Shown here in pieces: positions 35,845 through 43,440 of a stretch of DNA of 56,397 bases. Position 1 is the stretch's first letter, and the number at the start of each line of letters is the position of its first letter. A program made the translations under genes and the position numbers. The notes beneath the pieces are model-generated. The model saw nothing but the letters and a program-made list of their open reading frames with translations. It did no database searches and was not told the origin of the DNA. The DNA lies in NCBI GenBank assembly GCA_024276995.1, contig JAJRWB010000045.1:1-56397 (forward strand), given 5' to 3'. This DNA is from Candidatus Eiseniibacteriota bacterium (GTDB lineage: Bacteria; Orphanbacterota; Orphanbacteria; Orphanbacterales; Orphanbacteraceae).

Positions 35845-35926
35845 TGGGGAGGGGAGGATTCGAACCTCCGAAGGCTTCGCCGACAGATTTACAGTCTGTT
35901 CCCTTTGGCCACTCGGGAACCTCCCC
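35845..35926 (-). tRNA. tRNA-Tyr (anticodon GTA)
   Basis: The 82-nt minus-strand tRNA has acceptor GGGGAGG pairing with CCTCCCC, anticodon loop CTGTAAA and the long variable arm expected of bacterial tRNA-Tyr. The discriminator is A and CCA is not encoded. It is the second tRNA of the cluster. Confidence 0.97.
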
Positions 35927-35997
35927 ATGATCTATTTTCTAAGTTCCCGTCTCCGTTTTTCACGACGGCCGGCCTCCCCACCGTTGGCCCGACGGCC

Positions 35998-36073
35998 TGG
36001 AGCTGGCGAGAGGAATCGAACCCCCAACCACCTCATTACAAGTGAGGTGCTCTACCATTTGAGCTACGCCAGC
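35998..36073 (-). tRNA. tRNA-Thr (anticodon TGT)
   Basis: The minus-strand cloverleaf has acceptor GCTGGCG pairing with CGCCAGC, anticodon loop CTTGTAA, T loop TTCGATT, discriminator T and an encoded CCA (TGG at 35998-36000). It is the first gene after the promoter at 36119-36148. Confidence 0.97.
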
Positions 36074-36118
36074 CACACTCTGAGGACGAAGATATAGCTG
36101 TGCGGAGACAGAAAATGG

Positions 36119-36148
36119 AATGTACCAGACTAAGCCGAAGAATGTCAA
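36119..36148 (-). promoter_or_regulatory. Sigma70-type promoter of the tRNA-tuf-secE cluster
   Basis: On the minus strand a consensus -35 TTGACA (36148-36143) is followed after 18 bases by TACATT (36124-36119). A TTTTTTG run just upstream may act as part of an UP element. Transcription would start near 36112, about 40 bp before tRNA-Thr(TGT). It is the only strong promoter seen for the whole cluster. Confidence 0.75.
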
Positions 36149-36242
36149 CAAAAAAGCCCGGATTCCTCAGATTTTTCCGGACCATGAAAACGCGGCTTCC
36201 AGACCTGGACGAGGGGTGAACCCGATGGTGATGCTGGAGCAC

Positions 36243-36272
36243 TTGCGCCATGAACCGGCAGACTGATATGAT
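36243..36272 (+). promoter_or_regulatory. Promoter of the glycosyltransferase island
   Basis: TTGCGC (36243-36248) and TATGAT (36267-36272) are spaced by 18 bases. Transcription would start near 36279, which leaves about 35 nt before the GTG start at 36315 and argues against the TTG at 36282 as start codon. It diverges from the tRNA cluster promoter about 100 bp away. Confidence 0.5.
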
Positions 36273-36314
36273 ACTTTTCCTTTGCTTGCTCGTCAACAAG
36301 GCACGGTATTTTTC

Positions 36315-38375
36315 GTGAAAAAATCCCACGTCGCACTCCTTTTCTTGATCGCCCTGGCGCCGCGGCTCCTTTTCCTCTCCGAGGCGGTACGCGTTCCCCT
36401 GTTCGACCGGTTCTATCTCGATGCGAAATCGTACGATACGTGGGCGACGAAGCTCGCCGAAGGCGAATGGATCGGCGATCTGCCGTTCCACATGGCACCG
36501 GTCTACCCGTATCTCCTCGGAATGTTTTACAAGGTTTTCGGGCACAACCTATTGCTTTTGCGTGTGTTACAACATACGGCCGGGGCGGTTTCCATGGTGC
36601 TCCTCTTCCTCATCGCCCGGCGCCTCTTCGATACGAGGACGGCGTGGCTCTCTTTCATCCTCGCCCTCGGGTACGGCCCTTTCATCTATTTCGAGGGGCA
36701 GCTTCTCGCTTCGTTCCTCGGTATTCTGCTCGGCTTGGCGGCGCTCCTCCTCCTCATTCGCTCCCTCGCCCGTGAAGGGAAGGGGTTGTTCCTCGCCGGC
36801 CTGGTACTCGGCGCCGGCTCGGTCGCAAGGCCCAACCTGTTGTTTTTCATGCCGTTCGCGTTTCTCTGGATCTTCCTCGTCGAGCGCCCCCCTCTCCGGC
36901 GGACCGCCGGCTGGACGGCGGGCTTCCTCCTGGCGCTCGTTCCGACAACTGCATACAACTATGCCGTTTCCGGCGATTTCGTTCCCATTTCCACCCACGG
37001 AGGAATCAGCTTCTACCTGGGGAACAACGACTTCACTCCGGGCACCTATATTCCCCCTCCCGAGTTCGGCGGGAACCCGGAGGCGATCGACATCTACGAT
37101 TCGAAACGGATCGCCGAGCGGGAGACGGGGAAGGAACTCAGCCCGTCGGAAGTCTCCAACTACTGGTATCACGAGAGCTTCGAATACATGAAGAGCGAGC
37201 CGTGGGACTTCGTGAAGCTCGTGGCGCGCAAAACCCTTCTCTATATGAACAGCTACGAGATCCCTCTCGACGTGAATTACGAGTTCGACAAGCGTCTCTA
37301 CGGTGTGTTCTGGCTCCTCCCGGTCACCCTCGGGCTCGTCCTCCCTCTCGCGCTCGTCGGGATGGTGCTCCTTTTCGCCGTGAACCGGCGGGCGACGCTG
37401 CTCACCCTCTTCGTGGCGGGAAACGCCGCGTCGGTGATCGCCTTCTTCATCTGCGCCCGTTACCGGCAGACGGCGGTGCCGGTCCTGATCGTTCTCGCCG
37501 CTTTCGCCCTAGTGAGGCTCTATGATTTCGCACGGGAGAGGCGGTGGCACCCCTTCCTCGTGGGAGCGGCCGCCGCACTCCTCCTCGTGGTTCCGGTGAA
37601 CCTCGATATCTACCCGGGGAAGGTTACGGGAGAGGCGCGTTCGTCGGTGATCGTCGGGCGCGCCTGGGCGGCCGCGGGGGAACCGGTGAAGGCGGAGGAG
37701 GCGTACCTCCGGGCGATCTCGATGGTCCCCGGGTACACCGACGGCCGGATGAACCTCGGACTGCTCTACTATCGGCTCGGGAGGTACAAGGAGGCGGTCG
37801 AAGAGTTCGGAGAGGTGATCCGCAAGACACCCCTTTTCGCCGGGGCGTGGAACAACCTGGGGAACGCTCTTCGCGAGGCGGGGGACACGGAGCGGGCGGC
37901 GGCGGCGATCCGGAGGGCGACGGAGATCGACCCGGGCTACGCAGGGGCGTGGAACAATCTCGGCTACACTTACACCGCCCTCGGCCGCTTCGCCGAGGGG
38001 GAGCGCGCGTACCGAAAAGCTCTTGCCATCGATCCGAAGGGAGCCGATACATGGGCGAATCTCGCCGACGTCCTCGTGGCGCAGGGGAGATTCGACGAGG
38101 CGGCCGCCGTGCTCCGCCGCGGCCTCGCCGAAACGGGGGACACGATACGGATTACGAGGAAGCTCGACCAGCTCGGGCGAACGATCGATCTGTGCAGAAC
38201 GGTGCTCGAAGCGGTGCGGGCGGGAAGGGACGATGAGGCGATCGAAGTGCTCGCGTCGGCGGTGATCGCGGGGGGACCGCCCGTCCGGGCGTGGGCGATG
38301 AGCGAACCTGAATTCGAAACGCTCCGGCGTGATCCGCGTTTCGCAACCGCGCGGGAGGGGGGAGGAGTGCGGTGA
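36315..38375 (+). CDS. GT-C membrane glycosyltransferase with C-terminal TPR repeats
   Basis: The product of about 686 residues has roughly ten hydrophobic segments followed by a TPR domain. The first periplasmic loop carries an acidic motif, LDAKSYDTWATKLAEGEW, as expected for polyprenyl-phosphate-sugar-dependent GT-C enzymes (PMT/ArnT-like). The same motif recurs in the paralog at 43441-45618. Residues after about 455 contain TPR units such as VKAEEAYLRAISMVPGYTDG and AWNNLGYTYTALGRFAEGER. The start is taken as GTG 36315, a codon just before the first membrane helix; an in-frame TTG at 36282 is an alternative. Its stop overlaps the start of the next gene. The substrate is unknown; extracytoplasmic protein O-glycosylation is inferred from the fold and TPRs. 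Confidence 0.75.
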   Translation: MKKSHVALLFLIALAPRLLFLSEAVRVPLFDRFYLDAKSYDTWATKLAEGEWIGDLPFHMAPVYPYLLGMFYKVFGHNLLLLRVLQHTAGAVSMVLLFLIARRLFDTRTAWLSFILALGYGPFIYFEGQLLASFLGILLGLAALLLLIRSLAREGKGLFLAGLVLGAGSVARPNLLFFMPFAFLWIFLVERPPLRRTAGWTAGFLLALVPTTAYNYAVSGDFVPISTHGGISFYLGNNDFTPGTYIPPPEFGGNPEAIDIYDSKRIAERETGKELSPSEVSNYWYHESFEYMKSEPWDFVKLVARKTLLYMNSYEIPLDVNYEFDKRLYGVFWLLPVTLGLVLPLALVGMVLLFAVNRRATLLTLFVAGNAASVIAFFICARYRQTAVPVLIVLAAFALVRLYDFARERRWHPFLVGAAAALLLVVPVNLDIYPGKVTGEARSSVIVGRAWAAAGEPVKAEEAYLRAISMVPGYTDGRMNLGLLYYRLGRYKEAVEEFGEVIRKTPLFAGAWNNLGNALREAGDTERAAAAIRRATEIDPGYAGAWNNLGYTYTALGRFAEGERAYRKALAIDPKGADTWANLADVLVAQGRFDEAAAVLRRGLAETGDTIRITRKLDQLGRTIDLCRTVLEAVRAGRDDEAIEVLASAVIAGGPPVRAWAMSEPEFETLRRDPRFATAREGGGVR

Positions 38376-39376
38376 GCGGCCCTCTTTCCATCTCTGTGAT
38401 CGTGCCGGTGCGCGACGGCGGGGCGACTATCGAACGCTGCCTCGAAGCGATCTACGCATCGGACATCGAGCCGCACGAAGTGATCGTCGTCGATGACGGC
38501 TGCACCGACGGCACCATCGATGCGGCGCGACGCTTTCCATGCCGGATCATCCGAGCCGGGGGGGAGGGGGGCGTGGCTGCCGCACGAAACCGGGGCGCCG
38601 CCGAGTCGACCGGCGAGGTCCTCTTTTTCACCGACGCCGACGTCATCCTTCTCCCCGGCGCTCTTCGCGCCGGTCGAGAGGCGATCCGGGAACGCTCTCT
38701 CGACGTGGCGGTGGGGCTCCAGTCGGCGACATGTGAATTCCGTAACGCAACGAGTGTCTACAAGAACCTCTGGCTCCGATACACATATCTCCGGCGCGCC
38801 GGACGGTTTTCGGTTCTCTACTCGAGCGCCGTGGCGATCCGGCGGGAGGCGTTCGAGGCGGTGGGGGGCTTCGACGTCCATTATCGCCGGCCGAACATCG
38901 AAGACTCCGAACTCGGAAAGCGGCTGAGCGAGGCAGGCTGCGCCGTGGGACTCGTTTCCGACCTCGAATTCATCCACATCAAGCGCTACAACGTCGTCTC
39001 CATGCTGAAGACCGACTACCTCCGCACCGTCGGAATGATCAAGGTGCAGCTCCGCGACCGTTTCTCGAGGATCCGCCGCGAAAACTACACGTCGATTCCG
39101 ACGTCGTTCCTCCTCTCCTGTCTCGCCCCGTGGGCCGCGCTGATGCTGATCGCGGCGCCTTCATCAGCCTGCGCACCCGCGATTCGCGCCGCCCTCCTGC
39201 CAGCGCTCCCCTTTCTCGTCCTGTGGCTCAACATCGACTGGCTGAAGTACATCGCCCGGCACGAGGGGATGTTTCTCGCCTTGAAGGGCGGGGTACTCGT
39301 GCACCTCGACATCGCCGCGGTCAACCTCGGGCTGATCGCGGGTGCGGCGGAATACGCGACGGGGAAGAAGTACTGA
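38372..39376 (+). CDS. GT2 family glycosyltransferase with C-terminal membrane segments
   Basis: The 334-residue product has a GT-A fold: SVIVPVRDGGATIERCLEAI at the N-terminus, VVDDGCTDGT, the metal-binding TDADV (DxD-like) near residue 90, and the acceptor region NIEDSELGKRL (ED box). The C-terminal ~100 residues contain two or three hydrophobic segments. It starts at GTG 38372, overlapping the upstream stop by four bases (GTGA), so translation is coupled. It probably transfers a sugar from a nucleotide donor to a lipid carrier or glycan at the inner membrane, perhaps supplying the GT-C enzymes beside it; that link is inference. Confidence 0.85.
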   Translation: MSGPLSISVIVPVRDGGATIERCLEAIYASDIEPHEVIVVDDGCTDGTIDAARRFPCRIIRAGGEGGVAAARNRGAAESTGEVLFFTDADVILLPGALRAGREAIRERSLDVAVGLQSATCEFRNATSVYKNLWLRYTYLRRAGRFSVLYSSAVAIRREAFEAVGGFDVHYRRPNIEDSELGKRLSEAGCAVGLVSDLEFIHIKRYNVVSMLKTDYLRTVGMIKVQLRDRFSRIRRENYTSIPTSFLLSCLAPWAALMLIAAPSSACAPAIRAALLPALPFLVLWLNIDWLKYIARHEGMFLALKGGVLVHLDIAAVNLGLIAGAAEYATGKKY

Positions 39377-39457
39377 GAAGGGAGTGACCTGTGGCGTGGC
39401 AGATGACCGACAGACCGATCCCGCCCGGCGCCCGTCGTCACCGGCCGGAGGATGAGC

Positions 39458-41236
39458 GTGTCTGATACGCCTGTCACCGGCCGCCTCTCCAGGTATGGAG
39501 AATGGTTTCGAAGGCGGACCACCCCGCTCACGCTGTTGTCGCTCCTGCTGCTGACCCTGGCCGTCTATTCCAACTCCTTCGACAATCGATTCGTCAACTG
39601 GGATGACGACCTGTACATCACCCGGAATCCTCTCGTTCGCGATCTGAGCCCCGCCGGAATCGTTCGCATATTCAGCCGGTTCCATTTCACCGACTACCTG
39701 CCTTTGTCGCTCCTTTCGATCGCCCTCGACTACCGTTTCTGGGGTCTCGATCCGATCGGTTACCACCTGACCACGACGTTCCTCCACGGTCTCAACGGTA
39801 TCTTCCTCTTCCTGCTCATCCGCCGTCTCGCCGGGAACTACGGCATCGCCCTTCTGACGTCGCTGATCTTCCTGGTTCACCCCGTTCAGGTCGAGTCGGT
39901 GGTCTGGCTGACCGAACGGAAGAACGTACTTTCCATGGCCTTTCTTCTGGCGGCCGTCCTGACCCACATTCGGAGCCGCGGGCCGGACGCTCCCCGTTAC
40001 TCTCTTGGGCTATCCTGGTTTCTTTACCTTTTGTCCATTCTTTCGAAGTCGGCCGTCGTGGGCGCGCCCCTCATCTTTATCGCCCTCGATCGATGGTGGG
40101 GAGATCTTTCTTGGCGGGAGATCGCCCGCCGCAACGCGCCGTACTTTCTGATCGCCGCTCTCTCCGCGGCGCTGACCCTCGCTTCGCAGAGTGCGGCGGA
40201 CGCCGTGAAGACGTACCGGGGCGACAGCTTCCTTCTGACCATGCGGTTGATGATGACCGTCCTGTGGGACTACGTGCGAACCCTGGCGGTCCCATTGCAC
40301 CTGAATAATTTCTATCAGTATGACGCGATCCCGGCACTCGGGGACCGGCGGTTTTGGTTCGGCGGAGCGCTGGTCGGGCTTTTCATCGTGACGGCGCTCC
40401 GGCAACCGCTGGGGCGGCCTGTATCGGCGTTTTGCATTCTCTGGTTCTCGGTTTTCCTTCTACCTGTTTTCAACGTGGTGCCCATCGCCATCGTACGGGC
40501 GGATCGATACATGTATTTTCCGTCGATCGGCCTTTTCTGGCTCCTCTCCCTCGCCCTCGATCGCGCCTGGAGTCGGGCGGGCGGGCGGGCGAAGAGCGTC
40601 GCCCCGCGGTTTCTCCTCGTGGTCGGCATGACGGGAATACTCCTTTTCTGGGGGCGGTTGACGCTGAGGCGCAACGAGGTCTGGCAGGACAGCGCCACCT
40701 TATGGACGGATCACCTGCGCGACTACCCGCAGAGCATAACCGGCTATTTCAACTTGGCGGGCCACTACCTGACCCGGGGCGAGTACGAGAAAGCCCGGCC
40801 CCTTTACGAGAAGCTGCTTCTCCTCCAACCCGCCCACATGAGAGCGAACTACAACCTGGCGCGCATCGACGAGGCGGAGGGGCGTCTGGACGAGGCGATC
40901 GCCCACTTCGAAAGAGCCGTTCAACTCGCTCCCGGGGAGAAGATCATTTACAAGAGTCTCGGTCTCGCTTGTTACAAGGCGGGCCGATTTCAAATGGCCG
41001 AGCGCGTCTACCGGGCCGGGCTCGACCTCGACCCCGATGACGTCGAGATTCATCTCAACTTGGGCCGCATCGCACTGAAGATGAAGAACGCTCCAGCGGC
41101 GCGGAAGGCGTTCGACCGTGTTCTCGCCCTGGATCCTGGAAATGCCGAAGCCCTCGCCGGCCTTTCCCGCGCCCACGCCATGACCGGAAAGGCGACGCCG
41201 GAGGAAATTCCGGCGGCCGGGCGACAGAAGCGATGA
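39458..41236 (+). CDS. TMTC-like membrane O-mannosyltransferase-type protein with TPR domain
   Basis: The 592-residue product has a multi-span N-terminal part and four or more TPRs after about residue 425 (PQSITGYFNLAGHYLTRGEY, ADLDP-type repeats such as AGLDLDPDDVEIHLNLGRIA). The first loop motif NRFVNWDDDLYITRNPLV and the later VVWLTERKNVLSMAFLLAAV are typical of bacterial homologues of the animal TMTC O-mannosyltransferases. GTG 39458 is preferred because GGAGG lies 6 bases upstream; the ATG at 39452 abuts the GGAGG. It follows the GT2 gene by 81 bp and is probably in the same transcript. The acceptor is not known. Confidence 0.8.
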   Translation: MSDTPVTGRLSRYGEWFRRRTTPLTLLSLLLLTLAVYSNSFDNRFVNWDDDLYITRNPLVRDLSPAGIVRIFSRFHFTDYLPLSLLSIALDYRFWGLDPIGYHLTTTFLHGLNGIFLFLLIRRLAGNYGIALLTSLIFLVHPVQVESVVWLTERKNVLSMAFLLAAVLTHIRSRGPDAPRYSLGLSWFLYLLSILSKSAVVGAPLIFIALDRWWGDLSWREIARRNAPYFLIAALSAALTLASQSAADAVKTYRGDSFLLTMRLMMTVLWDYVRTLAVPLHLNNFYQYDAIPALGDRRFWFGGALVGLFIVTALRQPLGRPVSAFCILWFSVFLLPVFNVVPIAIVRADRYMYFPSIGLFWLLSLALDRAWSRAGGRAKSVAPRFLLVVGMTGILLFWGRLTLRRNEVWQDSATLWTDHLRDYPQSITGYFNLAGHYLTRGEYEKARPLYEKLLLLQPAHMRANYNLARIDEAEGRLDEAIAHFERAVQLAPGEKIIYKSLGLACYKAGRFQMAERVYRAGLDLDPDDVEIHLNLGRIALKMKNAPAARKAFDRVLALDPGNAEALAGLSRAHAMTGKATPEEIPAAGRQKR

Positions 41237-41317
41237 AGATCGGCCATGAATCGAGCCCCTGCGAGCACTCGTCCCGCCCCGTTCAAGCCGAGGCGCAAGG
41301 ATGTCGATTATGGGAAT

Positions 41318-42270
41318 ATGAACTATTCCGTGATCAGGAGAGTGCTCTTTTCGCTTCTGACCGCACTCCTCGCGTCCGGGTGCGGCGGCGGGGAAGGCAA
41401 TCCGTCCGGGTCGATCGACGATGGTGTGGGGGACGATGCAAAAGTCGACACGGTTTATCTGAGCGTCGTTCTTCATTACGAGGAATCTTTCGTCCAGGCG
41501 GAAGATTATTTCGTCCGCCAGAGAAACGACCTCCTCGCCCCCGCTCGTTACCTGCGCGACGAGAATATCCGGCTCAACGTCGGTCCCGATTGGGCGTTCA
41601 TGACCGCCTTCGATTCTTTCGAGACCGAGGAAATGCGACAGGAAACGGGCGGCAAGAGCGTCTTGCCCTATCTCAAGGAAGATCTGGGCCATGAGATCGA
41701 TCCTCACGCCCACGAGCACGGCTGGAACTATGCCGACGTGGCTTTTTCCTGATCGGCCGGCAAGGCGTCCAGCCGAGCACCATCGCCAGCGGACTGATCA
41801 TCGACCCGCCGGAAAGCAGTGTTTTCGAGCAATTCCTCCAGCCGATCGAAGCGTCCCGCTTTCCCGGTTTCAGCTGGACGGCAAAATGGCTCTGGGGAGA
41901 CGCCACGGCGGATCACCAGAACGACACTCCCGCATCAGGCATCTGGCGCCCCCGGGACCGCGATCACTTCTACGAAAACGATGAAGAAGGGCCGATTCCG
42001 TGCATCGGAAAAGATACCAATGATCTCCCCGGCGTCTTCGCCCTGATCGATTCGATCTCCACCGGTGCCGCCGAGACCGGACATATGTACACCACGGCGA
42101 TCTTCATTGCCCAGGACGATGTGGCGGGAATGCTCAAGGAGCTGAAAGGGGAGATGGCACGATTGAAGGAAGAGGAGAGCGCCGGCAGGCTCCGCTTCGT
42201 CTCCCTCGGGGAGGCCGCCGCGATCTGGCAGGACCTGTATGCCGGCGAGGGATACGTTTACATCCCCTGA
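41318..42270 (+). pseudogene. Lipoprotein gene with a frameshift at a T run; possible deacetylase-like domain
   Basis: The first part (41318-41752) has a lipoprotein signal (hydrophobic core then LLASGCGGG) and DPHAHEHGWNYADVAF, then stops at TGA 41750. The protein continues at once in the -1 frame: FLIGRQGVQPSTIASGLIID onward to QDLYAGEGYVYIP at 42270, with no further stop. The break lies in GCTTTTTCC (T run at 41743-41747); one extra T would restore one frame of about 318 residues. The cause may be a homopolymer error, a real mutation, or -1 slippage on the T run. The GHEIDPHAHEHG segment faintly recalls the His motif of NodB-type polysaccharide deacetylases, but I cannot assign the family firmly. 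It lies 82 bp behind the TMTC-like gene. Confidence 0.65.
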
Positions 42271-42312
42271 GAATCCACGCGGCGGACGCCAGCATGAAGA
42301 GAGCCCCCCCCT

Positions 42313-43020
42313 CTACCATACCCACCCCTTGAAGAGATGCGACAACCGGCGGCGGAGTTCGTCCCTCGTCTGGCGGAACGCGTCGAGCACCGCCTCGTCG
42401 TCGCCGCGCGCCAATCCGGGGTCGGGAAGACCCCAGTGAAGGTGGAGCGCTCTGCCGAGGAAGGCGGGGCAGATTTCGTCGGCACAGAGGGTGACCACCA
42501 CGTCGATCGCCGCCGAATCGATGTCATCCATGCTCTTCGACCCGTGCCCGGAAATGTCCAGTCCGATCTCCTCGAGGGCGCGAATCGCTTCCGGCCTCAC
42601 TGCCGTCGGGCGCGAACCGGCGGAAAGGACGTTCACCGACCGAGGCGCCAGCGAGCGGGCGATCCCCTCCGCCATCTGGCTCCTCGCCGAGTTCGCCACG
42701 CACAGGAAAAGGAAGCGCGAAGGCTGGAGGCTACGCAGAACGGTGGCCTCCACCATCCAGCGGGGAGGAACTCCCGCCGCCCCGTCGTAGAGCCTCTCCC
42801 CGAGGGAAGGCTCGCCCGGCGGCGTGCCCGCCACGTCGAGGCCGTCGACGATCACCGTGGGGGAACCGTGGAATTTCAGTCGACGAGCCTCGTCGAGGGT
42901 AGCGACGGTGACGCGCCTCATCTTTCCCCCGGGGACAAGCGAATCCACCACGCTCTTCACCATGCGGAGCGTATCCTCCGTGTGGGGACATTCCACCGTA
43001 TGGCGCACCTCGAATATCAT
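42313..43020 (-). CDS. Fusion of thioredoxin-fold domain and LMW-phosphatase-type arsenate reductase
   Basis: The 235-residue protein joins two domains. Residues 1-98 resemble small thioredoxin-fold proteins (VECPHT with Cys11, then RRLKFHGSPTVIVDGLDV with a cis-Pro-type SPT, and PPRWMVEATVL). Residues 102-235 are arsenate reductase of the low-molecular-weight tyrosine phosphatase family: P-loop CVANSAR (Cys107, Arg113), the downstream redox pair TLCADEIC (Cys179, Cys184) and WGLPDP with the general-acid Asp. The three Cys match the thioredoxin-coupled ArsC mechanism, so the N-terminal domain may supply thiol reductant in cis; it has one clear Cys, not a CxxC. No arsB, acr3 or arsR is visible. 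Start ATG 43020 has GGAGAGAGG upstream. A tyrosine phosphatase role is the alternative. Confidence 0.85.
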   Translation of the reverse strand: MIFEVRHTVECPHTEDTLRMVKSVVDSLVPGGKMRRVTVATLDEARRLKFHGSPTVIVDGLDVAGTPPGEPSLGERLYDGAAGVPPRWMVEATVLRSLQPSRFLFLCVANSARSQMAEGIARSLAPRSVNVLSAGSRPTAVRPEAIRALEEIGLDISGHGSKSMDDIDSAAIDVVVTLCADEICPAFLGRALHLHWGLPDPGLARGDDEAVLDAFRQTRDELRRRLSHLFKGWVW

Positions 43021-43094
43021 GAACCGTGCCTCTCTCCGGGAATCTTCCTCTCCCGATACTATCCAACGCCCTGCCCGGGAGTTCCAGTACTTAT

Positions 43095-43119
43095 CTGACC
43101 GCCCGCGGGCGGCGGTCAG
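43095..43119. promoter_or_regulatory. Inverted repeat in the divergent arsC-fusion / HTH promoter region
   Basis: CTGACCGCC (43095-43103) and GGCGGTCAG (43111-43119) form a perfect 9-bp inverted repeat with a 7-nt GC spacer. It lies in the 183-bp gap between the divergently transcribed arsenate-reductase fusion and the small HTH gene. Its position suits an operator, but an RNA hairpin is equally possible. Confidence 0.4.
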
Positions 43120-43203
43120 AAAATCTTGGTGTTCTCCCTAATTCTTTTCGCTCTCTCGCCGATAAGTGAGGTATCTGCCCATGCAGAGAGAAGGAGGCTT
43201 GCA

Positions 43204-43389
43204 ATGGAACGAGAGATTCTGACCGCCGAACAGGTGGCCGACTACCTGAAGCTGAGCCGCAAGTCGGTTTACCGGCTCGCGAGGGCGGGAGTGCTCCCGG
43301 CGAAGAAGATCATGAATCAGTGGCGGTTCGAAAGGACCCAGCTGAACGAATGGATCCGCCAGAAGGAGACCGAGCCGATCGTCGCCTGA
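43204..43389 (+). CDS. Small excisionase-type helix-turn-helix DNA-binding protein
   Basis: The 61-residue protein is a single winged-HTH of the excisionase/MerR-like HTH_17 family: ILTAEQVADYLKLSRKSVYR, then RAGVLPAKKIMNQWRFERTQ. AAGGAGG lies 6 bases before ATG 43204; the frame extends upstream without a ribosome-binding site. No integrase or phage gene is near, so a stand-alone regulator is more likely than a recombination directionality factor. It is divergent from the arsenate-reductase fusion and convergent with the glycosyltransferase at 43441-45618. Confidence 0.9.
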   Translation: MEREILTAEQVADYLKLSRKSVYRLARAGVLPAKKIMNQWRFERTQLNEWIRQKETEPIVA

Positions 43390-43440
43390 CCGGAATCCGG
43401 GGTCGACAGGCATCGTCCGAACGCGCTTCGACGCGCGGAA

